A program made the translations under genes and the position numbers. DNA of 64,000 nucleotides, taken from positions 1-64,000 of the forward strand of contig CAINOI010000062.1 in NCBI GenBank assembly GCA_903851465.1, given 5' to 3'. Below the pieces are notes generated by a model. The model saw nothing but the letters and a program-made list of their open reading frames with translations. It searched no databases and was not told where the DNA came from. The DNA is from an uncultured Bacteroidota bacterium (lineage in GTDB: Bacteria; Bacteroidota; Bacteroidia; Chitinophagales; Chitinophagaceae). Of the stretch, positions 19,802 through 30,594 are shown in pieces; positions within the stretch are counted from its first letter, which is position 1; the number at the start of each line of letters is the position of its first letter.

Positions 19802-21484
19802 ATGAAAATTTGTATCGCCCAACAGAATTATCATATTGGCAATTTCGAGGCCAACACAAAGCAGATTATAGATGCTATTGAGAGTGCAAAACATCAAGGA
19901 GCTGATTTGATTTTATTTAGCGAAATGAGTGTTTGTGGTTATCCCGCGAGAGACTTTGTGGAGTTCAATGATTTTATCAATCAATGTTATGCTAGTGTGG
20001 ATGCCATTCGAAAAGTGGCAGACACCATTGGTGTATTGATTGGCGCACCTGCGCACAATACCAATGAGAAAGGGAAGGTATTATACAATGCGGCGTTCTT
20101 TTTATACGATCAAAAAATTCAAGCAGAGATTCATAAAACATTACTGCCTACTTATGATGTCTTTGACGAGAATCGATATTTTGAACCAGCAAGCGAATGG
20201 AAAGTAGTCCCTTTCAAAGGAAAGCAGTTAGCGATTACAATCTGTGAAGACATATGGAATCTTGGTGATAACCCATTGTACACCATTTGTCCAATGGATC
20301 AAATGATGCAGCAGTCACCAGATATTTTACTCAATCTGAGTGCATCCCCATTTGACTATACCCATGACGAAGATCGTAAAGCCACCATTAAATCGAATGT
20401 GGTTAAATATAAAAAGCCATTGTTCTATTGCAACGCTATTGGAAGTCAAACAGAAATTGTTTTCGATGGTGCTTCTTTAGTCTTTGATAAGGATGCTAAC
20501 TTATGTGGTGCTTTACCCATGTTTGAATCTGCAATGCAAATTTTTGAATGCAATGATGATGGCACCATCAATGCCCCAATTCTTGAACCTGCGGCATCTG
20601 TTCCAAGTAAGGAATTGAATCCTGCTAAATTAATACCTGCATTAAATATTGACCAAGTATATAAAGCATTGGTCTTAGGTGTAAAGGATTATTTTAATAA
20701 GATGGGTTTCCAAAAAGCAATTATTGGATCCTCTGGAGGGATTGATTCCGCTGTAACCCTTGCCATTGCTTGCGATGCGCTTGGTAAAGAAAATGTATAC
20801 GCTATTTTAATGCCTTCACCCTACTCCACTGCGCATTCTGTAGAGGATGCTGTTGAGTTAAGTAAGCACTTAGGTAATCCATATGATATCCTTCCTATTA
20901 AAGAAGTGTATGAAAGTTTTTTACAAACCTTGAAGCCTATTTTCAAAGACATGCCTTTTTCTTTAGCAGAAGAGAATATCCAAAGCAGATCAAGAGGGAA
21001 TATCTTGATGGCCATTGCTAATAAATTAGGTTATGTTTTATTGAACACCTCTAATAAAAGTGAATTAGCAACAGGCTATGGTACATTGTATGGTGATATG
21101 GCTGGCGGATTAGGTGTACTAGGTGATTGTTATAAATTACAAGTATATGAATTAGCCAACTATATTAATTCAACAAAAGCAGTCATCCCTAAAAATATTA
21201 TTGAAAAAGCACCAAGTGCAGAATTAAGACCAGATCAAAAAGACAGTGATAGCTTACCAGACTATGCCATACTGGATCAAATATTATATCAATACATTGA
21301 AAAACGCGCAGATCCTGCAAATATTAAAGCGCTAGGATTTGACGAAGTATTGGTAGATCGTACTTTGAAAATGGTGAACACCAATGAGTATAAACGCAAT
21401 CAATTTTGTCCTATTATTCGGATATCACCAAAAGCATTCGGCGTGGGAAGAAGAATGCCTATTGTTGGAAAATATTTAAATTAG
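19802..21484 (+). CDS. nadE: Glutamine-dependent NAD+ synthetase
   Basis: N-terminal nitrilase domain (SEMSVCGYPARDFVE, ICEDIW) plus C-terminal SSGGIDSAVTLAIA and STSNKSE-like NTSNKSELATGYGT. Confidence 0.94.
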   Translation: MKICIAQQNYHIGNFEANTKQIIDAIESAKHQGADLILFSEMSVCGYPARDFVEFNDFINQCYASVDAIRKVADTIGVLIGAPAHNTNEKGKVLYNAAFFLYDQKIQAEIHKTLLPTYDVFDENRYFEPASEWKVVPFKGKQLAITICEDIWNLGDNPLYTICPMDQMMQQSPDILLNLSASPFDYTHDEDRKATIKSNVVKYKKPLFYCNAIGSQTEIVFDGASLVFDKDANLCGALPMFESAMQIFECNDDGTINAPILEPAASVPSKELNPAKLIPALNIDQVYKALVLGVKDYFNKMGFQKAIIGSSGGIDSAVTLAIACDALGKENVYAILMPSPYSTAHSVEDAVELSKHLGNPYDILPIKEVYESFLQTLKPIFKDMPFSLAEENIQSRSRGNILMAIANKLGYVLLNTSNKSELATGYGTLYGDMAGGLGVLGDCYKLQVYELANYINSTKAVIPKNIIEKAPSAELRPDQKDSDSLPDYAILDQILYQYIEKRADPANIKALGFDEVLVDRTLKMVNTNEYKRNQFCPIIRISPKAFGVGRRMPIVGKYLN

Positions 21485-21487
21485 CGT

Positions 21488-22711
21488 ATGAAAAACAAAA
21501 CGATGATTTGCTTAGCTAGTGTTTTACTTTTTTTAAGTTTAAATACAGTGGCCCAAAAAACAGCACCCATTTTACCAGGTGCCTATCAAACTGCAGCATA
21601 CATGCCGCTTTTAAAAAATAAAAGAGTGGGATTGTTTACGAATCATACAGCTACAGTAGGCAAAAAACATTTGATTGATACCTTGCTTGCAAGCGGGATT
21701 CAAATACAAAAAGTATTTACACCTGAACATGGTCTTAGAGGTACTGCGGACGCTGGAGAAAAAACCAAAGACGGCATAGATGAAGCAACAGGTGTAAAAA
21801 TTGTTTCGCTCTATGGAAAAAAATATGGGCCAAGTGAAGCAGATCTGATGGATGTAGATGTGCTAGTATTCGATATCCAAGATGTGGGTACCCGTTTTTA
21901 TACTTATATCTCTTCCTTGCAATATTACATGGAAGCGGCATGGGCCAATAATAAGCCCTTGATCATTTTAGATCGTCCTAATCCAAATGGCCACTATGTA
22001 GATGGACCTGTGTTAGAAAAACCATTTAGTAGTTTTGTTGGTAAGAAGCAGATCCCCACTGTATATGGCATGACCATTGGTGAATACGCTACAATGTTAG
22101 AAGGTGAAAAATGGTTGACTGCGCCAGCAGATAGCAATATCAATAAAGCAGCAATTCCGCTTCAATTTACAGTGATTGGATGTAAGAATTATGACCACAA
22201 ATCCATGTATACTTTCAATATTGCACCGTCACCAAATTTGCCAGACATGAATGCCATTTATTGGTATCCAACCACCTGTTTAATTGAAGGGTCGGTAATG
22301 AGCGAAGGTCGTGGTACTGCTCATGCATTTGCGCACATTGGCCATCCAAGTATCAAAGGCAAAAGTTTTAGCTTTATTCCTGGACCAAGAACGGGCGCAA
22401 TGAGTTCTAAATTATATGGACAAACTTGTTATGGATGGGATTTAAGCAAGCAACAAGCACCTAATAAAATTGATCTAGATTTAATCATCGAAATGTACCA
22501 AGCTTTCCCTGTAAAAGATAGTTTTTTTATTGAGCCTAAATCAAAATTAGCCACAGACTACTTCTTTAATAAATTAGCAGGTAACGCTTTATTGATGGAA
22601 CAATTAAAATCAGGCGCATCTGCCGCAAGCATTAGAGCTAGTTGGCAACCAGGTTTAACTGCTTTTAAATTAATGCGTAAAAAATATTTATTGTACAAAG
22701 ATTTTGAATAG
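21488..22711 (+). CDS. Secreted DUF1343 protein (NamZ-like exo-beta-N-acetylmuramidase family)
   Basis: KRVGLFTNHTATVGKKHLIDTL, FTPEHGLRGTADAGE, DIQDVGTRFYTYISSLQYYMEAA, LDRPNPNG, SEGRGTAHAF. Confidence 0.88.
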   Translation: MKNKTMICLASVLLFLSLNTVAQKTAPILPGAYQTAAYMPLLKNKRVGLFTNHTATVGKKHLIDTLLASGIQIQKVFTPEHGLRGTADAGEKTKDGIDEATGVKIVSLYGKKYGPSEADLMDVDVLVFDIQDVGTRFYTYISSLQYYMEAAWANNKPLIILDRPNPNGHYVDGPVLEKPFSSFVGKKQIPTVYGMTIGEYATMLEGEKWLTAPADSNINKAAIPLQFTVIGCKNYDHKSMYTFNIAPSPNLPDMNAIYWYPTTCLIEGSVMSEGRGTAHAFAHIGHPSIKGKSFSFIPGPRTGAMSSKLYGQTCYGWDLSKQQAPNKIDLDLIIEMYQAFPVKDSFFIEPKSKLATDYFFNKLAGNALLMEQLKSGASAASIRASWQPGLTAFKLMRKKYLLYKDFE

Positions 22712-22757
22712 GCAATATAATATCAAAATCAAATGAATGAATTTCATTTTACTACAG

Positions 22758-22791
22758 AAAAAAAGGTCCCGATAATTCGGGACCTTTTTTT
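22758..22791. terminator. Bidirectional intrinsic terminator
   Basis: aaaaaaaggtcccga-taat-tcgggaccttttttt. Confidence 0.9.
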
Positions 22792-22823
22792 ATAAGCAAA
22801 CAATCTATATAATAACATTCCAA

Positions 22824-25800
22824 TTATCCACCAATAATTGGAATAGCCAATTGATGTACTGTATCATTTAATTTTTTAACGCCTGTTTTCTTCAGCGTAT
22901 CAAGCTTATTGAATTCAGCATCTACTTGTCCTTTTAACAATTCATACACTGCTTGTACTTGTTGTGTTGGAGCTATGTAGCCTGATGCTGCAGATTCAAA
23001 TACACCAGCAATTTTGTCGTCTAAGCGAATAGGGAAATTTAATACATCCTGTCCGCTCTTTGCTTTTGTTTGATGCAATGCTTCTTCGATTGAAGTTAAG
23101 CTAGCCAACACTTCCTTTGCTTGTTTTTGGAAGGAAGAATCTTTTGTTTTCTTCTGAAGCATATTAATTTGTGTACGCAATTCTTTGATGCTCTTTAGAT
23201 TTTTCATAATGTCACTGAAAGTGCCAGCTACTTTTAACAAGAATTGTTCTTGTGCTTTTAAATCTGCATCTGATACTTTATAATTTGGATCAGCCACAAT
23301 TGTAAATGGCATTTCGCTCACTGTTTGATCAATAGTCACTTTTGCAGTGTATTTACCTGGAGCAGCCAAAACAGGGCTCGTAGAACCATTCCAAAGAATC
23401 AAACCAGGCTCTGGTTTTTCAGCTTCTTTATGGTAGATATTCCAAACAAAACTTTGTAACCCAGCCTCAGTGCTTGGTCCACCTGGTTCAGAATGATTAA
23501 TTGTTTTAATCACTTTTTTCTGATCATCTAAAATACTAATCATGACTCTAGTAGAATCAGATTCAGATCCATATGCTTTCCAATATTTGATCACCACGCC
23601 TTTAGCAGGATTCATGCCTACATTCCCTGGCATACTTACAGATACACCACGTCCTCTTCTACCACCCATTTGTGGAGGTACACGATAAGTATTAGCAATA
23701 GGGAATACTTGACTTGCAGTAGGCGCAGGTTGGAAGTTTTCGACAAATGATAAGTCATCTAAAATATAAATACTTCTTCCTTGTGTTCCCACAATCAAGT
23801 TTTGATCTTTGATCAATAAATCAGTGATTGGTGTTACAGGAAGATCTAATTGGAAACGCTCCCAAGAGGCACCATCATTGATAGATAAATACAATCCATA
23901 CTCAGTCCCAGCAAATAAGACACCTGCTTTTCTTGGACTTGCAACAATTGCTCTTGTAAAGTGCATTGGATCTATTCCATTCGTGATTTTTGTCCATGTA
24001 GCACCATAGTCTGTCGTTTTGTAGATATAAGGTGCAAAGTCATCTAATTTATACCTTGTTCCAGCAAAATAAGCAGTTCCTTTTCTGATTGGATCTACTT
24101 CTACTCTATTCCACATCATCCATTTTGGCGCATCTTTTGGTGTTACATTTGCCCATGTTTTACCACCATCTTTACTTATACTAATCACACCATCATCACT
24201 ACCTGTCCATAATAAATCTTTTTCAACTGGTGATTCAGCCGCAGTGAAAATGGTACAATAATATTCTACACTCGTGTTGTCTTGTGTAATTGGTCCACCA
24301 GAACTTTTTTGTTTTGTCTTGTCGTCCGTCGTTAAATCTGGAGATAACATAGCCCAGCTTGCACCTTCATTTTCAGTAGAAAATAAATGGTTACCTGCTG
24401 TGTATAATTTTTTAGGATTATGTGGGGAGAAGAAGATTGGATGATTCCATTGGAAACGATATTTCATCGCTTCTGCACCCGCACCCATTGGATTATCAGG
24501 CCACACGTTGATTGTTCTATTTTCGCCTGTTTTATGGTCATATCTTGTGATTAAGCCGCCATAAGATCCACCATACACAATATCACTATTCAATGGATCA
24601 GCAACAATATAGCCACTCTCACCACCTGCAGTAACATCAAAATCGCTTTCGCCAATGAATGCACCATAAGTGCTTGACTTAATTCTGAATGCCGAATTAT
24701 CTTGTTGCGCAGCTAAAATGCGGTAAGGGAAACTATTATCAGTACTCAAACGATACACTTGTACAGTTGGCTGATTCATTAAACTACTCCAGTTTCTTCC
24801 TGCATCCATACTCACTTGTGCACCACCGTCGTCTGATACAATCATTCTTTTTCCATTCTTAGGATCTATCCATAAATCATGGTGATCACCATGTGGTGTT
24901 CTTAAAGAAGTAAAGTTTTTACCACCATCGGAAGACACCATAAAGTTTACATTAGGACAGTATACTTTATTTTCGTCTGCTGGATCAACAAATACTTTGG
25001 TATAATACCAAGCGCGTTGACGAATATTATTATCACTACTTGCTAATTCCCAAGATTTTCCTGCATCGTTTGAAACATACAATCCACCATTCGCATTTTC
25101 AATCAATGCATACAATTTATCGGTATTTGATTTTGCCACTGCAACACCTACGATACCCCAAACACCTTTAGGTAATCCTTTATTGTTTTTAATAGATTCC
25201 CATGTATTTCCACCGTCTGTACTTTTATACATACCAGAGCCTGCACCACCACTTTCTAAACTATAAGGCGTACGAATCAATTCCCAAGTACCAGCATACA
25301 TAATATCTGGGTTACTTGGATCAATGATTAAATCACTCGCACCAGTTTGTGGATTCACATACAATACTTTTTTCCAGGTAGCGCCTCCATCTAAACTTTT
25401 GTACACGCCTCTGTTTTCATTTGGTCCAAATAAATGACCCATCACAGCAGCCCAAACTATGTCTGGATTTTTTGGATGCACAATCAAACGCACAATATGA
25501 CGAGCTTCTTTTAAGCCAATGTTCTTCCATGTCTTACCATCATCTGTTGACTTCCACATACCCTCTAAACCTTCGCTTACATTACCGCGCATAGAGTTCT
25601 CTCCTTCGCCTACATAAACGATAGATTCATTCGATGGCGCTATTGCAATGGCACCAATCGTCCCACCAAAATAACCATCAGAAATATTTTTCCAGTTATT
25701 ACCCGCATCGGTTGTTTTCCAAACGCCTCCGCCAGTTGCACCCATATAAAAAGTATTTACATCAGCATAGGAGCCAACACCAGCTGCAGCGCGACCGCCT

Positions 25801-25961
25801 CTGAACGGGCCCACGAGTCTAAAACTTTGTGCTTTAATAATTGGGTCTTGGGTCAATTCAACTGCCTTGATTGGCTCCGTTGATTTTTTCTTTTGCGCTT
25901 GGGTAGGACTTACTGAAAGCAGTCCAACCAATGCTACAAATACAAAAAGTATTTTTTTCAT
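22824..25961 (-). CDS. Secreted BNR/Asp-box (VPS10/sortilin-like) beta-propeller protein
   Basis: Signal peptide; about 11 S/T-x-D-x-G-x-x-W/F Asp-boxes (TTDAGNNW, STDDGKTW, SLDGGATW, STDGGNTW, etc.). Confidence 0.85.
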   Translation of the reverse strand: MKKILFVFVALVGLLSVSPTQAQKKKSTEPIKAVELTQDPIIKAQSFRLVGPFRGGRAAAGVGSYADVNTFYMGATGGGVWKTTDAGNNWKNISDGYFGGTIGAIAIAPSNESIVYVGEGENSMRGNVSEGLEGMWKSTDDGKTWKNIGLKEARHIVRLIVHPKNPDIVWAAVMGHLFGPNENRGVYKSLDGGATWKKVLYVNPQTGASDLIIDPSNPDIMYAGTWELIRTPYSLESGGAGSGMYKSTDGGNTWESIKNNKGLPKGVWGIVGVAVAKSNTDKLYALIENANGGLYVSNDAGKSWELASSDNNIRQRAWYYTKVFVDPADENKVYCPNVNFMVSSDGGKNFTSLRTPHGDHHDLWIDPKNGKRMIVSDDGGAQVSMDAGRNWSSLMNQPTVQVYRLSTDNSFPYRILAAQQDNSAFRIKSSTYGAFIGESDFDVTAGGESGYIVADPLNSDIVYGGSYGGLITRYDHKTGENRTINVWPDNPMGAGAEAMKYRFQWNHPIFFSPHNPKKLYTAGNHLFSTENEGASWAMLSPDLTTDDKTKQKSSGGPITQDNTSVEYYCTIFTAAESPVEKDLLWTGSDDGVISISKDGGKTWANVTPKDAPKWMMWNRVEVDPIRKGTAYFAGTRYKLDDFAPYIYKTTDYGATWTKITNGIDPMHFTRAIVASPRKAGVLFAGTEYGLYLSINDGASWERFQLDLPVTPITDLLIKDQNLIVGTQGRSIYILDDLSFVENFQPAPTASQVFPIANTYRVPPQMGGRRGRGVSVSMPGNVGMNPAKGVVIKYWKAYGSESDSTRVMISILDDQKKVIKTINHSEPGGPSTEAGLQSFVWNIYHKEAEKPEPGLILWNGSTSPVLAAPGKYTAKVTIDQTVSEMPFTIVADPNYKVSDADLKAQEQFLLKVAGTFSDIMKNLKSIKELRTQINMLQKKTKDSSFQKQAKEVLASLTSIEEALHQTKAKSGQDVLNFPIRLDDKIAGVFESAASGYIAPTQQVQAVYELLKGQVDAEFNKLDTLKKTGVKKLNDTVHQLAIPIIGG

Positions 25962-26010
25962 AATTGAAATTTATAATGAATAATCCTTGTTTAAATAGTT
26001 AAAATAACGA

Positions 26011-26028
26011 GCCCTCCGATTGGAGGGC
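26011..26028. terminator. Hairpin between the tandem propeller genes
   Basis: gccctcc-gatt-ggagggc. Confidence 0.55.
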
Positions 26029-26035
26029 TTCGTCT

Positions 26036-29000
26036 TTATTTAATAGCTTCTACTTCTTTGAATTTCTTGATTGGTGTTGCTTCTACTAATTTTCTGAAGT
26101 CTGCCCAGTCTTTAGCAAAGAATGCATTCACTTTTGTAACAACATCATCAGCTGCCACTTTCGCTTCAGCAATAGCACGATCTTCTTGCGCACCTGGCAG
26201 AGAAGTCTTACCCATCACAAGCATACTTGCATTTCGAATAATACCTATTGGTGTAATAGTTGGCACGGTACCATAACCTTGCTTCTCTTGCTTTTTGCCC
26301 ACCATCATTTCTTTTAAGTTTTTCACTTTTTCAGTTACGACTTTGTGCACTTTATTTAAGCTGTCCACACCTTTATCTTTTTTATCTTTCCACTCAGCTT
26401 TCAATTGTGTTAAAATTAAATCTGCATCATCTAATTGGTCTTGTGCTGCATTGTATTTATCTGCAACCAATTGCAATTGATTTAATAATTGATCTTGCGC
26501 AAGTACCACTTCGTTTCTGCTAGGTATTCTTGGATCATCGGCCACTTCAACCATCGCTGAATCTTTCCAATTACCAGCAGTAACAACTACTTTGTATTTA
26601 CCAGGCAATACATCTCTACCAGTGAACTCTCTATCTTCTGAAGGACTTGCATCAGCTGCACCCTCTGCCATTCTTCTTCCAAATCCACCGCCACCAGTTT
26701 TTGGTGCACCAGCGCCTCTTTTTCCTTTTTGTTCAAAACCCCAATAGCTTCTATTTAAACCTGATGAATCTAATTTAACATTCAAATTTCTAATCACATT
26801 ATCCATTGCATCTTTAATTTGCACTTTTGCTTTTTTCACAGTATCTGTTGAGTAAATTGAAATTGGCATGCCTGTTGGCTTATTTGGTGCATCCCACATA
26901 CCCCATGTACTCCACTCATAAGGTGAATTCTTGATAGATAAATTGATTGCTGTTGGAGGGACACTCATAAAGAATTTAGCAGTTTGTGCTTTTGCTAATT
27001 TTCTTAAAGGTCTGATATCATCTAATATCCATAAACTTCTTCCAAATGTAGCGATGGCTAAATCTGCTTCTCTGTCTTGAATGGCAAAATCATAAGTTGA
27101 TACAGATGGATATCCGTTTTTCCATTGCTGGAATTGAACACCATTGTCTAAACTCATGTACATGCCTTGTTCTGTTCCAACAAAAATTAAATTTGGTTCA
27201 GTTGGATCTTGCAATACAGTTAATGCATAACCTGTGACTTTCTTTTCATCCACCATTCTATTCCAAGTTTTACCAGCATCCATAGATCTAAAAATATAAG
27301 GTGCAAAATCACCTTGTCTATAATTATTTACCACTACAAATACTTCATTTGCATTGTAGGCAGATGTTCTAATTTGAGGGATCCAAGCACCTTTAGGTAA
27401 ACCAGTAATATTGGCTGTTACATCTGTCCAAGTTGACCCACCATTGGTTGTCATTTGAACTTTACCATCGTCTGTACCAATATAGATTAACCCTTTTTGT
27501 ACCGCACTTGGTGCAATACAAATAATGGTACAAAAGTTCTCGGCACCAGTGATGTCAATACTTAATCCACCATTGTCTCTTTGGTCAATTTTAGCGCTAT
27601 CGTTGGTTGTTAAATCTGGAGAAATAATATCCCATGCAGCCCCTTTATTGCTACTCTTATGTAAAAATTGAGAACCGAAATAAATTGTTTTCTTATCAAA
27701 AGGATCTTGTGCAATCGCAGCATTCCAGTTAAAACGTAATAATGTTTTTGCATCTGGAGCTGGTGGTTTGATGGAAGAAGATTGTCCTGTTACAGTGTTG
27801 TATCTTCCTACGCTACCACCTTGACTCATTGCATACACCCAATTCGCATCTTCTGCATCAGGCATTGCATCAAATCCATCTCCACCCCATAAATTATCCC
27901 AATCAAAATTACGAATACCACCTTGCGTAGTAGTATAGGCAGGGCCTCTCCAAGAACCATTGTCTTGCATACCTCCCATTACATGATAAGGAATTTCATT
28001 ATCTACATTCACATGGTAAAATTGTCCTACAGGAATTTTTTCATCAAACATCCAAGTTTTTCCACCATCACGGGTGATACCTATACCACCATCATTTCCG
28101 TCAATGATGTATTTATTATCGGTTGGATGAATCCAAAATGCATGGTGATCTGGATGGATGCCACTGTAAGGAATAATGGTTTCAAAATTCTTTCCACCAT
28201 CAATACTTTTTTGAACTGTTTGACTGATATACCATAATGTATTTTCATTCAATGGATCGCTTATAATATCTTGAAAATAGAAAGGACGATTGTCAACAAT
28301 TGCTTTTTGTCCGTTCACTAATTTCCAAGAGTAGCCACCATCTTCACTCTTATATAATCCACTTTTCTTTGACTCTACCAATGCATAGACCACATTTGGA
28401 TTTGAACGGCTAATCGTAATACCTACACGGCCTAAATCGCCATCAGGTAATCCATGTTCTTTTCCTAATTTGGTGAAATTTTTACCACCATCAATCGTCA
28501 TGTATAATCCACTTCCCTTTCCACCACTTTCTAAATGATATGGATTACGGTAGTGGTGCCACATCGCAACAAATAATTTATTAGGATTAGATGGATCCAT
28601 GATCATATCACCAGGACCAGATGTGTCATTGGTGAATAAAATTTGATTCCATGTATCTCCTCCATCTGTTGTTTTGTATACACCTCTATTTTTACTTTGA
28701 CCATAAGGATTACCAATCGCACCAGCATACACTGTGTTAGGATTAGTTGGATCAATGATGACTCTATGGATATTTCTAGTTAACTCTAAACCCATGCGCT
28801 TCCAAGTTCTACCTGCATCCATTGTTTTATAGATACCTTCTCCGATACTGATTGAGTTTCTTGGATTACCTTCTCCAGTTCCTACCCAAACAACGCTTGG
28901 GTTAGATTGCTGTATAGCTAATGCACCAATATTTAAAATAGGTTGTTCGTCAAAAACTGGCGTCCAACTCACACCTGCATTGCTTGTTTTCCAAACACCG

Positions 29001-29245
29001 CCCGATGCAGCGCCAATCCAGATATTATTTGGATTCGCTACTTCAGCATCAATGGTCGTAACACGTCCACTCATACTTGCTGGTCCAATATTTCTTGGCT
29101 TCCAATCTTTAAATACTTTATTGATGTCTACTTTTTCTGTAGTCGCTACTGGAGCAGCTGCTGCTTTCTTTACTTTTTGCGCACTTGCTTGACTCATTGT
29201 CAAAACAGATGCCAAAAGCATAGAACCAAGGGTAATAATACGCAT
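26036..29245 (-). CDS. Secreted BNR/Asp-box (VPS10/sortilin-like) beta-propeller protein, paralogue of the downstream gene
   Basis: Signal peptide; about 11 Asp-boxes (TSNAGVSW, TMDAGRTW, TTDGGDTW, etc.); same architecture as 22824..25961. Confidence 0.85.
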   Translation of the reverse strand: MRIITLGSMLLASVLTMSQASAQKVKKAAAAPVATTEKVDINKVFKDWKPRNIGPASMSGRVTTIDAEVANPNNIWIGAASGGVWKTSNAGVSWTPVFDEQPILNIGALAIQQSNPSVVWVGTGEGNPRNSISIGEGIYKTMDAGRTWKRMGLELTRNIHRVIIDPTNPNTVYAGAIGNPYGQSKNRGVYKTTDGGDTWNQILFTNDTSGPGDMIMDPSNPNKLFVAMWHHYRNPYHLESGGKGSGLYMTIDGGKNFTKLGKEHGLPDGDLGRVGITISRSNPNVVYALVESKKSGLYKSEDGGYSWKLVNGQKAIVDNRPFYFQDIISDPLNENTLWYISQTVQKSIDGGKNFETIIPYSGIHPDHHAFWIHPTDNKYIIDGNDGGIGITRDGGKTWMFDEKIPVGQFYHVNVDNEIPYHVMGGMQDNGSWRGPAYTTTQGGIRNFDWDNLWGGDGFDAMPDAEDANWVYAMSQGGSVGRYNTVTGQSSSIKPPAPDAKTLLRFNWNAAIAQDPFDKKTIYFGSQFLHKSSNKGAAWDIISPDLTTNDSAKIDQRDNGGLSIDITGAENFCTIICIAPSAVQKGLIYIGTDDGKVQMTTNGGSTWTDVTANITGLPKGAWIPQIRTSAYNANEVFVVVNNYRQGDFAPYIFRSMDAGKTWNRMVDEKKVTGYALTVLQDPTEPNLIFVGTEQGMYMSLDNGVQFQQWKNGYPSVSTYDFAIQDREADLAIATFGRSLWILDDIRPLRKLAKAQTAKFFMSVPPTAINLSIKNSPYEWSTWGMWDAPNKPTGMPISIYSTDTVKKAKVQIKDAMDNVIRNLNVKLDSSGLNRSYWGFEQKGKRGAGAPKTGGGGFGRRMAEGAADASPSEDREFTGRDVLPGKYKVVVTAGNWKDSAMVEVADDPRIPSRNEVVLAQDQLLNQLQLVADKYNAAQDQLDDADLILTQLKAEWKDKKDKGVDSLNKVHKVVTEKVKNLKEMMVGKKQEKQGYGTVPTITPIGIIRNASMLVMGKTSLPGAQEDRAIAEAKVAADDVVTKVNAFFAKDWADFRKLVEATPIKKFKEVEAIK

Positions 29246-29331
29246 ATGAACTTTATTTTCTTTTTAAAATAATGAAGTTCTAAGCTATTGAATTTTACCC
29301 AAAAATCAATAAAAAATGGATGAACGTTATT

Positions 29332-30507
29332 TTAGAGTTTTTCTATGATGCCGGCCACCCCCTGGCCTCCACCCACACAGGCTGTAACAATGCCAAAACG
29401 CTTATTTAAGCGCTCTAAGTCATTGATTATCTGTACAGTTAACTTGGATCCAGTGCAACCCAAAGGATGACCTAAAGCAATTGCACCGCCATTGATATTG
29501 ACTTTAGCTTGGTCTAATCCTAACGTTCTTATGACAGCTAAGGCCTGAGAAGCAAAAGCTTCATTGAGTTCAAAAAGGTCTATTTGGTCTAAGGTCATGC
29601 CTGCTTGCTTCAATACTTTTGGCACAGCTTCAATAGGTCCAATCCCCATGATTCTTGGATGCACCCCAGCCACTGCGCAGTTCACCAATCTTCCTATTGG
29701 CTTAAGTCCTAAAGATTGCATTAAACGATCACTCATCACCACCACAAAACTTGCACCGTCACTTGTCTGTGAGGAGTTGCCCGCTGTCACGCTTCCTTTC
29801 ACTGCAAAAGCTGGTTTTAATTTTGCTAAAGCCTCTAAAGTCGTGTCTGCACGAACACCTTCATCTGTGTCCACTGTAAAGTTGCGTGTAGCTTTTTTAT
29901 TGTTTTCGTTGATATAAGTTTCTGAAATTTCAATTGGCAAGATGCCTTTTTTGAAATAACCATTGTCAATAGCTTGTTTCGCTTTTTGATGAGAAGCCAA
30001 TGCAAATGCATCTTGATCTTCTCTACTAACAATGTATTCATTGGCCACCGCTTCGGCAGTTAAACCCATCGATAAATAATAATCTGGTTCGTCTTTTGCA
30101 ATGGAATAAGCGGGCACTGTTTTCCAACCTGCAGTAGGCACCATTGACATCGATTCTGTACCTCCTGCAATGATGCAATCTGCCATACCTGTTCTGATTT
30201 TTGCAGTTGCCATCGCGATACTTTCTAGCCCGCTTGCACAATAGCGATTGATGGTGATACCAGGCACTTCTATTCCCAACGCTTTTGCTGCAATGATTCT
30301 TCCAAATTGCAAACCCTGTTCTGCTTCGGGCACTGCATTGCCCACAATTACATCGTCAATTAATTTGTATTCTAAGGATGGCAAGGATTTCATTAAGCCC
30401 TGAATGAGTTCAATGGCTAATTCGTCGGAACGCATAAAACGGAACCCCCCTTTTTTACTTTTAGTCACTGCTGTTCTAAAACCCGCTACGATATAAGCTT
30501 CTTGCAT
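29332..30507 (-). CDS. Acetyl-CoA C-acyltransferase (thiolase); start choice uncertain (30507 or 30531)
   Basis: [64 protein letters not shown]-like, CVGGGQG. Confidence 0.92.
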   Translation of the reverse strand: [391 protein letters not shown]

Positions 30508-30582
30508 AAAAAAGTCTTTAATTGATGCCATAAATGTAGGCTTTTTTATAAACAGTTGTTTATGCAACTAAATATTTCATTG

Positions 30583-30590
30583 TAAATTTG
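30583..30590 (+). promoter_or_regulatory. Putative -7 element TAAATTTG, 4 nt upstream of pyrD ATG
   Basis: Exact TAnnTTTG; TAAATTTG-aggc-ATG. Confidence 0.5.
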
Positions 30591-30594
30591 AGGC

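Noticed and set aside
26260-26523. 87-aa plus-strand ORF opposite the propeller gene
   Set aside because: Antisense shadow ORF with no recognisable domain.
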